Source of the DNA: Labia minor
Taxonomy: Eukaryota > Arthropoda > Insecta > Dermaptera > Spongiphoridae
Direction: 5' to 3'
Length of the DNA: 64,000 nucleotides
Assembly (NCBI GenBank): GCA_963082975.1
Contig: OY720346.1
Coordinates: 70,299,267-70,363,266, forward strand
A program made the translations under genes and the position numbers. The notes under the pieces are model-generated. The model searched no databases. It saw only the letters and a list, made by a program, of their open reading frames with translations, and was not told the DNA's origin. This document shows, in pieces, positions 1-10,169 of the stretch; the stretch's first letter is position 1, and each line of letters begins with the position of its first letter.

Positions 1-2
1 GG

Positions 3-485
3 TATTTTCATAATTATCCTAAGAGAAAATACAAATTTATTCGAGAAAATCTCTGCACCACTGAAGAAAATAATACTGTTGTTGAAAACACTATTCAGCT
101 ATCTGCGGAACAGAACATAAAACTTGCCCATTTATTAAAAGAACATGAAACTGTCTTTCAACCAGGGGGAGAGCCAACTGCTTTCGCTGAACATCATATA
201 AACACAGGCGGTTGCTTGAATGGACTGCAAAGGGCCGTCGATCCCATGGACGGTACCAATATCAGCAAAGAAGATCCTGCTGTCCGATATAGACAGCTGG
301 TGGGGTCTCCGAGAGCCCATCGGGGCCCACCAGGAGTTATGGAGCCACCACAAACTCAAAAACATTTATTTACTCAAGGACTTGTTCCCCCTCATACATC
401 AGCATTGCGTCTAAGCCACGACACGCGTTCTACTCCAGTAGTTCCTCTACGTAAGCGAGGAAGGCCAAAAATTGTCCGTTCCTAG
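3..485 (+). pseudogene. Gypsy-type pol remnant, internally deleted, 3' end of polyprotein
   Basis: An open frame runs from the window edge to the TAG at 483-485, about 160 codons with no internal stop. Around bases 140-210 it reads EHETVFQPGGEPTAFAEHH, which resembles the linker just before the reverse transcriptase of Ty3/Gypsy polyproteins. It then passes directly into a hydrophilic tail ending KRGRPKIVRS, of the basic kind often found after the Gypsy integrase. RT, RNase H and most of integrase are therefore missing between about 210 and 230, yet the frame is kept. A purine-rich tract (519-529) and an LTR follow directly, as expected for the 3' end of an LTR element. No function is expected. 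The family call rests on motif memory. Confidence 0.6.
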
Positions 486-529
486 GGCTGATCCCTCAAA
501 CAAAAGACCTCGGAATCAGAGGGGGAGGA

Positions 530-1242
530 TGTAACGGACAAAGTATTTATATTCTTAGTTATTTTTTTTTATTATACATTTTATTTTGGTTGTCTATTTT
601 TTAGTTAATTTTGTTTTTCTATTCCCTTTTTTTTTATTAACAAAGTTATTTAGTCGCATTATTCTTAAAATGTAATATATATATAGAGATATATTTCGAC
701 ATAAGGGGAGGATCCATCCCTCCAAGTTTTAATATTTTTTAACAGTTGAGAATGTACAGTGGAACTAGTGATATCATCCTGATATGACCTGGTATTTATC
801 ACGTCCCGTGATATAATTATTTTGTATATAATCATTTTTATTATCACACCCTGTGATACAGTTGAACGAGTGATATCATCCTGATATGACCTGTATTTAT
901 CACGTCCCGTGATATAATTATTTTGTATATAATCATTTTTATCACACCCTGTGATACAGTCGAACAAGTGATATCATCCTGATATAACCTATACTTATCA
1001 CGTCCCGTGATATAATTATTTGTGTATAATCCTTATCATCACCCCCTGTGATAATTATTTCTGCTAATTCCAGTGACAATAGTGAATTATATTTTCTTAT
1101 TTTTTTCTATTTAAAATTTGTATATTTAATTTGTTAATTTTTTTATCTATTTAATTAAAGTAAATTAATGTGAATATTATTATTGTGTTTTCCCTTTTCC
1201 CTTAATTTTTCAACACTCTTTTATACTTTGGGATATCCAAAG
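530..1242 (+). mobile_element. Gypsy-type LTR with internal minisatellite
   Basis: The sequence starts with TGTAACGGAC directly after the purine-rich tract AGAGGGGGAGGA (polypurine-tract position). It ends just before TTGGCGCCCA, the usual look of a Gypsy primer-binding site. The 3' boundary is set only by that PBS-like motif, because no second LTR is visible in the window. The LTR is AT-rich and carries a three-unit tandem repeat. A pol remnant lies upstream and leader-like sequence lies downstream. Confidence 0.55.
756..1052 (+). repeat. Three-unit tandem repeat (about 97-102 bp) inside the LTR
   Basis: Units lie at about 756-857, 858-955 and 956-1052. Each begins ACAGT.GAAC.AGTGATATC. Each contains two short palindromes, ATCACGTCCCGTGAT and a TATCACACCCTGTGATA-like sequence, so every unit can fold into two small hairpins. 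Unit 3 is the most diverged. Confidence 0.85.
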
Positions 1243-1440
1243 TTGGCGCCCATCATTAACTTAACATAATTAACAATTCACGGTCATCGTGGGTCATTAC
1301 AAGTGCCTCATACTTAGATCCCCTTATAAATTGGCACCCAACGTAAGAGGATCGTCTACAAAGTGACCCCAACTTGAAACGGTCCTCCTTACAAAGTGGC
1401 AGCCCAACGTTTGGCTCGATTAGTTCCTTACAAATTTATT
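1243..1440 (+). other. Retrotransposon leader with four PBS-like motifs
   Basis: After the LTR comes TTGGCGCCCATCA. Related motifs follow: AATTGGCACCCAACGTAAG (about 1329), CAAAGTGACCCCAACTTG (about 1359) and CAAAGTGGCAGCCCAACGT (about 1392). The shared core is (T/A)AAA.TGGC..CCCAACGT. Only the first is in the normal PBS position. The others look like leader duplications. Confidence 0.5.
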
Positions 1441-1563
1441 TCTATTTTAAACCCTTAGAATTTTGTGAAATCTTTAATCTTAAGAAATCGAAATGTTGTT
1501 TTAAATATCTATTTTCTATTTTTTTTTAATAAATTTGTTACATATATTTCTAATTTTAGTATT

Positions 1564-1845
1564 CTTCTTCTTAAGGTGCCGTCTCCGTTTCGGAGTTTGG
1601 CTATCATCATGACTAGGATAGCCTTAGAAGCCGCCCAGCCATGATAATTTTTCTTGGGAATGTTAATGCGGTGGTTTCCCGTTGCCTTCCGCATGTATAG
1701 AACCAGGAACTGACAGTTCCTGGAGCCGGAGGCAGCTGATGTTAAATTGAATTTTATTAGAAAAATTTGTTCTTAGTTGGAATCGAACGCCGACTTCTTG
1801 TGTAGAAAATTGTTATGCTACACGCTCGGCTAGCTGCCTCCTTTT
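1564..1845 (-). mobile_element. SINE family 1 (tRNA-derived), minus-strand copy
   Basis: This is a near full-length reverse-complement match to the copy at 32740-33025. Read on the minus strand, it starts GGAGGCAGCTAGCCGAG (A-box-like). It has GTTCGATTCC (B box) about 50 bases later, then a body containing GGCAACGGGAAACCACCGC. The head keeps pol III box spacing, but the cloverleaf is poor, so it is a SINE and not a tRNA gene. The 3' end is near AAGGTGCCG at 1573. Confidence 0.8.
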
Positions 1846-1928
1846 AGTATTCTATGCTAACTTAAAGGTTACGCTCGCGAGAAACGCCTGTTATCATGCA
1901 ATAAAGGGGCTTATTATCAAAGAGGATA

Positions 1929-2365
1929 AAAATTAAAATATATAAAACAATTATTTTGCCGGTTTTATTATATGGGTGTGAGGCATGGTCTATGACCTTA
2001 AAGGACGAGAGTAGATTTAGAGTATTTGAGAATAGGATTCTGCGAAGCATTTATGGCCTAAAGAAAGATGAGATCATAGAGGAAGGGCGGAGATTGCATA
2101 ACCAGGAATTGCATGATCTCTATGCATCCACAGATATAGTTATAAAATCGAGGTCACGTGGCTAGAATGGGAGAAGAAAGAATGGCGAAAAATATATTGG
2201 TAGTGAGACCGAGTGGGAAACGTCTACTCGGAAGACCAAGGATACGGTGGGTGGATAATGTGGGAAAGGACGTGAGAGAGATGGGAGAGGATAGGGACTG
2301 GAGGGGTGTGGTTGCTGCGGCCAAGAACTTTCGAGTTCCGTAGAGCCACAGAGATAGATAGATGC
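1929..2365 (+). pseudogene. LINE 3' end: C-terminus of endonuclease/reverse-transcriptase ORF plus GATA-type tail
   Basis: Translation gives LLYGCEAWSMTLKDESRFRV and, after a frame break near 2150, MARMGEERMAKNILVVRPSG followed by GRPRIRWVDNV. This is the conserved C-terminal part of the arthropod non-LTR elements usually annotated as endonuclease-reverse transcriptase. The copy ends in GATAGATAGAT, a short tandem 3' tail. It lacks the GLRWLGHLAR-like stretch present in the copy at 30730, so a small deletion causes the frame break. It is 5'-truncated and dead. Confidence 0.8.
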
Positions 2366-3130
2366 TAACTTAGTATTCACTACTGGTAAATTGGACTCTC
2401 TCGTTATTTTAATCAACTCTGAAACGTGTTGACTGATTTTTGTAATTTTTTTGAAACTGAATTGAACGTTATTTGTCGCCATTGTCTTTAGATTATATAA
2501 AATGTGTTTTTTAAAAATATGAGTATATAAGTTTCTAAAACAATTCTTTCTAATCCCTATTATTAATTGTTATTTAATTTTAGTATATTACTATTAATAT
2601 AATTATGATTAATATTTACTTTTTAAATAATGAAGAAATTTTCTCCTACTTTCGTTATTATACATTAAATTTGTTACGAATTATATATTCCTTGATAAAT
2701 AAAGGAGAAGGGGAAGGGACGGGTTTGGAATATAGAGGGATTGAATCAACAGGTCTCAAAACGAAAATATTCTATTGATATGACATCTTTTATGGGCTGT
2801 TAAATTCATTAACATATTATGAGGGCACATAAATGTCTAAAGCTTAACAACCTCAATGCTGATGAAGAAAACCCTTCAAGTCATTTCAATAAATCACTTT
2901 AAATGAAACGCAATTGTTAAGGTAAAATTTATTTTCATAATGGAATTTAGTCTGACTACTGAGAACAAAAGTTTCAAATTTAATTTCGGTTTGCCTATTT
3001 GTTTTAATTTGTAGGAATAATTTTATATTGTCGGAGAATATTAATTTCATGTAAGTTATAGCTATAAATATACCTATATATATATATTTATATAAATTAT
3101 TTTTGCTATATATTATAGATTATTAGTTTC
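2366..3130. other. AT-rich spacer
   Basis: No ORF, TIR pair or RNA motif is recognised here. It contains a short purine-rich patch (2700-2730) and TA-rich runs near 3080. Confidence 0.6.
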
Positions 3131-3131
3131 T

Positions 3132-3230
3132 CCAACTAGGGAAATTCCCTTTCCAGGCCCGGGACTTGAACCCGGGACCATGTGAATGTGAGGCAGGTTC
3201 GCTACCCACACACCCAATGGCGCCTTCATA
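3132..3230 (-). mobile_element. SINE family 2 head (tRNA-like), minus strand
   Basis: The reverse complement starts GGCGCCATTGGGTGTGTGGG. It contains a strong T-arm CCGGGTTCAAGTCCCGG with the pol III B box GGTTCAAGTCC. The same head occurs in the SINE at 52667-52961. The anticodon stem does not pair well, so I do not call a functional tRNA. Only the head and a short piece of body remain. Confidence 0.65.
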
Positions 3231-3590
3231 AGTGTTAAATTATTTTCCTATAAAGTCATTGATCATGTCTCATTCCCAAATAATAAAATTGTTAAGGCAT
3301 AATTAATTTATACTTTTTGGTTGGTTTATCAACTAGAAATTTTGTATAAAATTGCCATTCATTATTTAATAATTAATTAAAATTTAATTACTTTCTTATA
3401 TTTTGTCAGATAACTATTTAATATTGATTTTATTTATATATTTAAAGAATGTATATAAATCTAAATATTAGGAAAAACATTTACCTACTTTTATTAAAGA
3501 AATCATTTCAATTTAAGATAAAATAAAAATATTTTTTTTTAATTAAATAATATTAAACAAATATAAAGTAGGCTTGTTATAAATTCATTT
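3231..3590. other. AT-rich spacer
   Basis: Low-complexity A/T sequence with no recognisable feature. Confidence 0.6.
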
Positions 3591-3599
3591 TCCCACGCA

Positions 3600-3960
3600 C
3601 ATTTTAATCGATCTTTTTTAAACACCCTGTCTGAAAGAAAAAAAGTAATTTTAAAATAGTAGCCAACAAAAATCTTGTTGCAAAAAAGCCCCGTCTAATC
3701 GCAACAGCTACAGGCACGCTGCTATTAAAATGAATTCAATGTACCAAATTAATTTTCTGTCGCGATCTTTCTTTTTTTTCTCCATCAGGGGCGATTGACT
3801 TTTTTAAATGTCGGCCGCCGTGTCTGGGCCCCCGGGGTCTTGGCAGTCCACCGTCTATCCGTCATCAGCCCCTTTATTTATTGAGTGTGTGGACTCCAAT
3901 CAGACGGCTTATCCTCCCTCCTTCCTCCGATGCTTTTGCACAAACAAAATGAAAAAAAAA
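3600..3960. other. Higher-complexity GC island, possible cis-regulatory DNA
   Basis: A roughly 350-bp non-repetitive block stands out from its flanks. It includes GGCCGCCGTGTCTGGGCCCC and CGTCTATCCGTCATCAGCCC. No long ORF crosses it, and I saw no second copy in the window. It may be a conserved non-coding element or an unrecognised old repeat. Confidence 0.3.
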
Positions 3961-4384
3961 CTTTGCAGACTTCTCTAACCAGATAAGCAATTTTTTAACA
4001 CATTTTAAAAAGAATAAATTAAATCATTAGGGAGAGAGATGGTAACAAATTAATAACAACCGCTTCGTCCGACGTAGAACCAGGACGCCTCAGAGAAAGA
4101 ATGTAAAAATGAACATGGATCAAGTAGAAAAAAAAAATAATAAAAAAAAATCGCGTTAAAATCCAATTTACTTATATATTAGAAGAAAATTACATAGGAT
4201 GGTAATGATTCTTGAACCAAAGCTTTCATGGTCAGCTTACAACTTTGCCATTTTTTTTTTTTATTTTTTATTTTTTTATTTTTTTTTTTATATTCAGACT
4301 GACATTGGGGAAATTTGAATTTATTAATTTTACATAATAGAAAATACAACGCGGGTAATTTGAATAAAATTATTCTTATAAATT

Positions 4385-5100
4385 TTTAGTATAATATTTT
4401 ATCTTATTATACTAGTAAAAATTGTATATATATATATATATTTGAATATTTTTGAATATTAATCCGGTCTAAGGATTTTTTTGAAATTCACACCATTGAT
4501 AATATTTATAAAGAAAAATCGATCTGTATTGATTTCAGTCTAGAGGAAAATCAACTTTATTAGTATTTTCTTAATTTAAAATAGTAATTTTACATGACGT
4601 CACAAATTACGTCATCCATAATGAAATTTGCCTCCCGCAATTCTTTTTTAAGTGATATTGTATTAATATTTTTTTATATTTAAAATATTTTATTTAATTT
4701 CGAAATAAAATAAAAAAATATTTATTTTAATAATATTTTTGAATAAAATTTCGAAATATATTTGTCATTCCTCCACCCAAAAAAAAAATCATGAATTTAG
4801 CAACATAAACATAATACATATGAACAATTATAAAGGAAGGCATTTCATATAAATTGTTGAATTCATTTGATCTAATAATATTAAATAAATGATGTTATAT
4901 TAGTTAAAATGTCTTTTAGATTAACTTATAAATAATATAAATTATATTTTTTTATAATAAATGAAAAGAAAAAAATATGATATTCTTTCTTGATTAAAAT
5001 ATAGACAAGTACAGGTGTCAATATAATTTCAGAATTTATATTAAAATCAGTAGTTATACTTGGTCGAAATAGTCTATAAGCTATTGCTACTTTGATAAAT
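4385..5100 (+). repeat. Family-B-like fragment followed by repeat D (copy 1, uninterrupted)
   Basis: Bases 4385-4625 match 38640-38825 and resemble the 3' half of family B (TGACGTCA-containing, AGGAAAATCAACTTTATTAG). Bases 4790-5090 match 28786-29345 closely, including TATAGACAAGTAC and AGTCTATAAGCTATTGCTA. In this copy the site that carries a hAT MITE at 29042 is empty (GGTCGAAATAGTCT near 5062). Confidence 0.7.
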
Positions 5101-5660
5101 ATCAAACTGAAGCCATCTAATTACAACATATATATAATATAGGACCAAATATTTTATTTATCAAGTAAATTTGAATATATTTTTAATGTTGAAAGGAAAA
5201 TCAAGTTATTTTAATTAATTTGTACCATTTTAAGAAACAAATTTTTGATGGGTCATTTTTAGGAAACTCATTTAACATTAATAAATTAAAAAATTGTAAA
5301 ATTTTTAATGTTTATAATAATAAATTGTATAAATTTGTTAAAGGGTCGGTATTCCAAGTACTCATTTTCTAATGATTCCCATTAAATTTATCTGTAATTG
5401 TAGAATTGTTTTTCATTTCATCTTAAATCAACGGTCGGCATGACACACGGGTCATAATAGGACCCATTTAGTAATTTTAAGTGATTCATCAAAGTTCAGA
5501 AAACAATATTTTAAATATAAATAGCAAATAAAATATAAAGGCAAAAATGCTCGAAATAATCTTATCACTGTTTGAGTTGCTTGTTGAAGTTGCATATCTA
5601 ACAGTTGATCCTTTGTCCTCGTGAGGTACCGATTTATCAATAATAATCGGTAATTTCATA
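5100..5660. other. AT-rich spacer
   Basis: No supported feature. The 62-codon reading frame on the minus strand at 5452-5640 has no recognisable motif. Confidence 0.55.
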
Positions 5661-5662
5661 AA

Positions 5663-5800
5663 GAAAAATAAGCTGAAGTGTCTCCACTAAACTATCTCGC
5701 AATTTGAATTGAATTAAATAACATATATTATATTTAAATTAAATTTAATTAATTATAAATTAAAATTAATAAATAATATATATTAAAATTTAAACACATG
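5663..5800 (-). mobile_element. Family A (HINE-like) 3'-end fragment
   Basis: The plus strand reads AATAAGCTGAAGTGTCTCCAC, then ACTATCTCGCAA, then the AT-rich arm. On the minus strand this is the inverted subterminal motif, the hairpin AGTG-GAGA-CACT and the terminus CAGCTTATT. The 5' half is missing. Confidence 0.7.
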
Positions 5801-6182
5801 AATATTAAAATAAATATAAGAAGAGATGTGTCCCCAGTGAAATACGGATGTGTCGAACATGATGCCTTGATTTATATTTACTTGATCAAGACAAAAATAT
5901 TACTATCAAAACGTTTAATATTGGGAGATTTTACACAAAACATATAATATAATATTATAATACATTTCAAAACATTAAAATGCATTTTTCTTTTAAACAT
6001 TTAAAATGATTAATTATTATTTATTTATTTATTTATTATTAATAATCATTTCTAGATAATTTGATTGTATTATTTATTAAAGTCTATTATGAAATTTAAA
6101 ATCCACTGACCATAAATTTTAAATTTATTTAATTTAGACCCACAGTTTACAAAAGTTAAGTTAAGATTCCGACCCCTTATCG

Positions 6183-6488
6183 CAGTGATTCTCAACCACT
6201 GTGCCGCGGTACTTTTGTGTGTCGCGAGATTTTCAAAATGTGTCGCCAAATTTTACAAAGATAAAGTTCAAATAAAGAAAAATAACTTATTTATTTTATA
6301 TGTATGTAACAAAAAGGTAAAATGTTTTAGCGATCAGGCTCTTAAATATTTTCGACTTTTTTTTCAATTTTTTCAATATGGTAAATAAGGAAATAACTAT
6401 TACACTTATCTTTTTCTTAGTATGCCGCCAAATTTTTAAACCGTTAAAAGTGTGCCGCGGTAAAAAAAAAAAAGTTTGAGAATCACTG
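6183..6488 (+). mobile_element. hAT MITE with perfect 8-bp TSD
   Basis: Termini are CAGTGATTCTCAACCA and TTTGAGAATCACTG. They are flanked by CCTTATCG on both sides (6175-6182 and 6489-6496), an 8-bp target duplication typical of hAT. The interior has GCCGCGGTAC and GCCGCCAAATTT motifs. A 3'-truncated relative in reverse orientation lies at 56157-56431. No transposase is present. Confidence 0.9.
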
Positions 6489-6499
6489 CCTTATCGTTT

Positions 6500-6990
6500 A
6501 TAATATATATTTAATTCCAAAATATTTAGGCATTAAATTTTTTATTTTATTTATTTATTTTAAAAATTCTTATATTACTTTTTTTATATATATTTGTGAA
6601 TTCTTTTTGCTTTCATTTTATTAAAATATATTTTTCAAAAGATGAGGAATAGAGTTCGGCTCCATAATCCCCTTTATTAATTTATATTATCTATATTAAT
6701 TATAAAGAACAATTAATTCATTCATTCATAAATTTAATGTTGGAAAAAATTCTTTAAAACAAACTTGTGTGTGTGAAATATTTTTTCACAATCAAATAAT
6801 TAATCTTTCATTATTTATTTATTTCAAGATTTAGAAATATTTTTTCTTAAATTAAACAATTTAAAGAAACAATTAATCTGATGTGGTTTTGTATCAAATG
6901 AAAAAATATCTTCTCTTTTTGCACAGAAAGTATAGAAAAATTCCATTTCATAGGTCACTACACTCTTCATCGTTCTATTCGATTGTTAAT
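6500..6990. other. AT-rich spacer
   Basis: Only A/T-rich sequence is seen, with a few imperfect palindromes. No feature is supported. Confidence 0.55.
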
Positions 6991-6993
6991 TAA

Positions 6994-7507
6994 AAAATCT
7001 GGTGTGTCTCCACTCGACTATCTCGCAAATTTGAATTGGCTTAATTAACATATATTATATTTAAATTAAATTTAACTAATTAAATATTAAATTAAATTAT
7101 AATTGAATTGAATTAATCAATTAATTAATTAAAAAATTTAAATCTTCAGTATAGTATTGTTATTCAATTAAATTAATTAATTAACATATATTAAATTTCA
7201 ATTTAAAACATTTACCTTCATTTTGAAGTCTAAATTTAAAAAAATAATTCTGATACTTTCAGCGATTCAATCAAGCTGAAATTCTATATATAGCAGTTTT
7301 ATACAATTTTCAATCATGTGAAAAACTATCAAACATTTATCTTTAATTTAATGGTCAGTTTAGAGGAAAAAAAATGAAAACGTGGTAGGTAATGGTCCTC
7401 TTCCAAATGAGCTACATTTCTCTAAAGTTGATAGAAAACTACGAATTTTGAATAATGCCCTTGTGCCAAATTTCATAATTCTACCTTTTTGGTGAGATTG
7501 TAAAAAG
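6994..7507 (-). mobile_element. Family A (HINE-like), core-deleted copy
   Basis: On the plus strand it begins at the 3' end (CTGGTGTGTCTCCACTCGAC, ACTATCTCGCAA). It runs through TATATATAGCAGTTTTATAC and GTGGTAGGTAATGGTCCTC. At 7480 it jumps to GGTGAGATTGTAAAAAG, which is the 5' terminus. The whole microsatellite core and 5' third are therefore missing. A similar junction occurs at 22190-22217. Confidence 0.8.
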
Positions 7508-7509
7508 AA

Positions 7510-8215
7510 GAAATTAATAATACAAAAATTGTAGAGAAACAATTTTTGATCTGTTAAGGATTGATATCGAGGAGAGGATGAGATAAAGGAATTATTTTTT
7601 CATACAAATTTTATTAGTTTGAAAATTTTTTTTTTTTTTAAAAAGTTTTGAAATATTGAGTAATTCTATGAAATCTATAAATGAACTTATACAGGAACAT
7701 TTGTATAATTTCATTTTCTTTGATAAATATAAATAATAAGCCTTCTAATATTTTGATATATTTTCTAGGTAACAATATTATTATATTACCTTTAATATTG
7801 ACTAATTTTTTGTTTTAATATTAGATAGTCAGTTTATAGAACTTATTGTTGTATAAAAAAATTGTTTTTAATTATTTTAAAAATGCAAGGTTTGCACATT
7901 TTGCAATATTAATATGCCTTTTTAAGTAAACCCTCGCCATTGCAGACTCCATGAAACATTAATAATGATCCAGTCGGTGGCGCAGAAAGTCAATAATGAT
8001 GAATTAAAGATCAACGTTGAGCATGCTCAATCTCAGAGGGTCTATCAATGCTAAATGTAAGCTTTTTATATTTTTAATACAATATTATATCCTTTTTTTT
8101 AAAGAGCATTATCGAAAAAAGTATAATAATTATTATAAATTATAAGTAATTAGATATTAATTAATTAAAAACAGAATTTATTATCATAGGACTAAAATGA
8201 GGGCACCATTGAGAA
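7510..8215. other. AT-rich spacer with a short higher-complexity patch
   Basis: Mostly A/T-rich. The patch 7930-8060 (CCCTCGCCATTGCAGACTCC, CAGTCGGTGGCGCAGAAAG) is more complex and not repeated elsewhere in the window. It could be a small conserved element. Confidence 0.4.
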
Positions 8216-8217
8216 AC

Positions 8218-8686
8218 TAATTGTTCAGATTAGTTGTCATGTCATGGATTTGGATAAAACTTTACCAGTGGATTCTTTGTTAATTCCAAAGAAATTTTCC
8301 TTAAGCAATTTATCCCTGGTCGCTTCTATTTTACGCGATAAAAATTATTAAAATTTGCATATAAATTCATTGAGATTATATTTAGCTACCGGGTTTCATT
8401 AATTTGACCAGTAGAAGGCTTCATTAGTTTTCTATAACATAAACCGAACCGAAAAAACAAAAAATTAGTGAATAAGTGAATAATTAGTGAATTAGTCAAT
8501 AAAACATTACTTAATGGCTGCACATTTCGACACTCATAACCAACTAATTTGTCAAACTTAAAAAATCTTGTAAACTAGATGACACCGACAAATATTGCAT
8601 AAGGAAAGTTTATTTGGAATTAAAAAAGGAACCCACTGGTAAACTTGTATCCAAACCCATGACATGACAACTAATCTGAACAATTA
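8218..8686. mobile_element. Foldback element with roughly 95-bp TIRs
   Basis: The left arm TAATTGTTCAGATTAGTTGT continues through TCATGTCATGGATTTGGATA. It is mirrored by the right arm, which ends TTGTATCCAAACCCATGACA then TGACAACTAATCTGAACAATTA. Arm identity is high over about 95 bp. The centre is AT-rich and non-coding. The target duplication is not clear, so the superfamily is unassigned. Confidence 0.8.
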
Positions 8687-8721
8687 CCCATTTTTAAGAA
8701 TTAAAAATATTGTTGTATAGT

Positions 8722-8948
8722 TTAAGTGACCATACTTCCCGTTTTCAGGTAGCTTGTCCCTTATTTTAAATTTATTATTATATTATTATACTAAGTTATT
8801 GTTATATTATTTACTATATTTTTCAGTTATTTTCATTATAATAAACAGAAATAATGAAAAATATACGTTTTCTTCATAGCCTCCCCAAACTATTACCCAA
8901 AATTAAAAAAATGTCCCGTCTTTAGGAAAAAAATAAATGGTCACGTTA
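8722..8948. mobile_element. hAT MITE with 8-bp TSD
   Basis: Ends are TTAAGTGACCATACTTCCCG and AATGGTCACGTTA (imperfect inverted repeats). They are flanked by TGTATAGT at 8714-8721 and again at 8949-8956. The interior carries TTGTCCCTTATTTTA and ATGTCCCGTCTTTAGG. Non-coding. Confidence 0.75.
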
Positions 8949-8956
8949 TGTATAGT

Positions 8957-9428
8957 ACTAATATGCATAAATGTTCAAATTAATAATTTGTGATTTGCTG
9001 TTTCTTACTGATACCAAGTAGGAGGCTAGTTTAACTCGTCCTTGTAGCGAGTATCTTTTTAATATAATAATTAAAAAAATTATAAACAAAATTCTTTTTT
9101 TCAAGTTTTTAATCAATTAATAATGGTAGTGAGTAAGAATGAATGAACCACGCTGCAAAACAAAATATTTCATGTGTCTAGTGGTGGAGATCAGGTGTGA
9201 TCCATTATGACTTCATGAAACCTGACTCACTGCAACCAATTTAAGGAAAACACCCAATATTTATGAACAGATTGACTTTCATCTTATTGCATGATAATTC
9301 AATGCTGTTACTTACCGAAGATGTTAATCGTCGGTATAATAATTTTTACTTAATTGTTGTAATATAAGTATTTTTATTTTTTATTAGATATATAGTCATG
9401 GATATCTTTATTGGGGAAAAAATTGTAA
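8957..9428. other. Spacer, no feature supported
   Basis: AT-rich with a few moderate-complexity segments (9140-9260). No ORF or repeat match was found. Confidence 0.5.
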
Positions 9429-9612
9429 AATATACACCAACACCTCGATTTGCGTCGTTTCGTTTTCGTTTTTTCGAAGTTGCGTCGCTGCTTTATTAGT
9501 TTAATTTTCACTGTGCGTCGTTAGATTTTTGAGGTTGCGTTGTTTTGGGTTCGAGTTTAATTTTTTTTTCTATGGAAGGACGATATCTTAGAATGTGCAT
9601 CAAGGTGATATA

Positions 9613-10169
9613 CGAGGTGTTTTCGAAAAGTAAGGTGACTTCAAATTTCGCGGGCAACGTACTTTTGTTATGTTGGTATACTCTTCCCGAACATCTGTAC
9701 CAAGTTTCAAGTGTATAGCATTTTTTGTTTGGTTATGAGAGGCGTAAAGGTTATAAGTGTTTTGCATGCTCGGCGATTTTTTTCTATCGAAAAATATGTT
9801 TCAAAGGATTTTCATCATATTTTGTGTAAAAAATAAAATAAAGTGCTCTGAAACAACACCACAACCATGCCTCAGCCACCATATTCACCGGATTTGGCCC
9901 CATGTGACTTTTTCTTGTTTCCAAAACTAAAGAGACCTATGAAAGGACGGAGATTTGCAACGATTGAGGAGATAAAGACTGCATCGCTGGAAGAGCTCAA
10001 GGCTATACCGAAAATTGCTTATGAGAAGTGCTTTGAGGATAGGAAAAACCGTTGGCATAAGTGTATTGTATCTGAGGGGGATTACTTTGAAGGGGACAAC
10101 ATAAATATTGATAAATAAATAAATTTTTTTTTTTAAAATACAAAGTCACCTTACTTTTTGAACACCTCG
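9613..10169 (+). mobile_element. mariner-type element, internally deleted, TA target duplication
   Basis: TIRs are CGAGGTGTTTTCGAAAAGTA at the left and TACTTTTTGAACACCTCG at the right, both flanked by TA. At 557 bp it is well under the roughly 1.3 kb of a complete mariner. It keeps the 3' part of the transposase. It is nested in element P, and the uninterrupted target resembles the P copy at about 30130-30160. Confidence 0.9.
9867..10118 (+). pseudogene. mariner transposase C-terminal fragment
   Basis: This 83-residue frame begins MPQPPYSPDLAPCDFFLFPK, the block holding the last aspartate of the mariner D,D34D catalytic triad (APCDFF). It then has KGRRFATIEEI and ends WHKCIVSEGDYFEGDNINI, the usual mariner C-terminus. 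The helix-turn-helix region and the first two catalytic aspartates are gone, so it cannot transpose. Copies with the same domain occur at 43387-43632 and 49455-49745 (minus) and 57582-57783 (plus). Confidence 0.9.

Noticed and set aside
958-1052. CRISPR-like array from the 97-102 bp repeats
   Set aside because: Direct tandem repeats without unique spacers, in a eukaryotic LTR.
3132-3230. Functional tRNA gene on the minus strand
   Set aside because: The T-arm is good, but the anticodon and acceptor stems do not pair, and the same head is part of a SINE at 52667.
6994-7507. Family A as a DDE-type MITE with ACTATCTCGC as TIR
   Set aside because: The inverted motif is subterminal, not terminal. 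A 3' hairpin follows it, and I saw no consistent target duplication.
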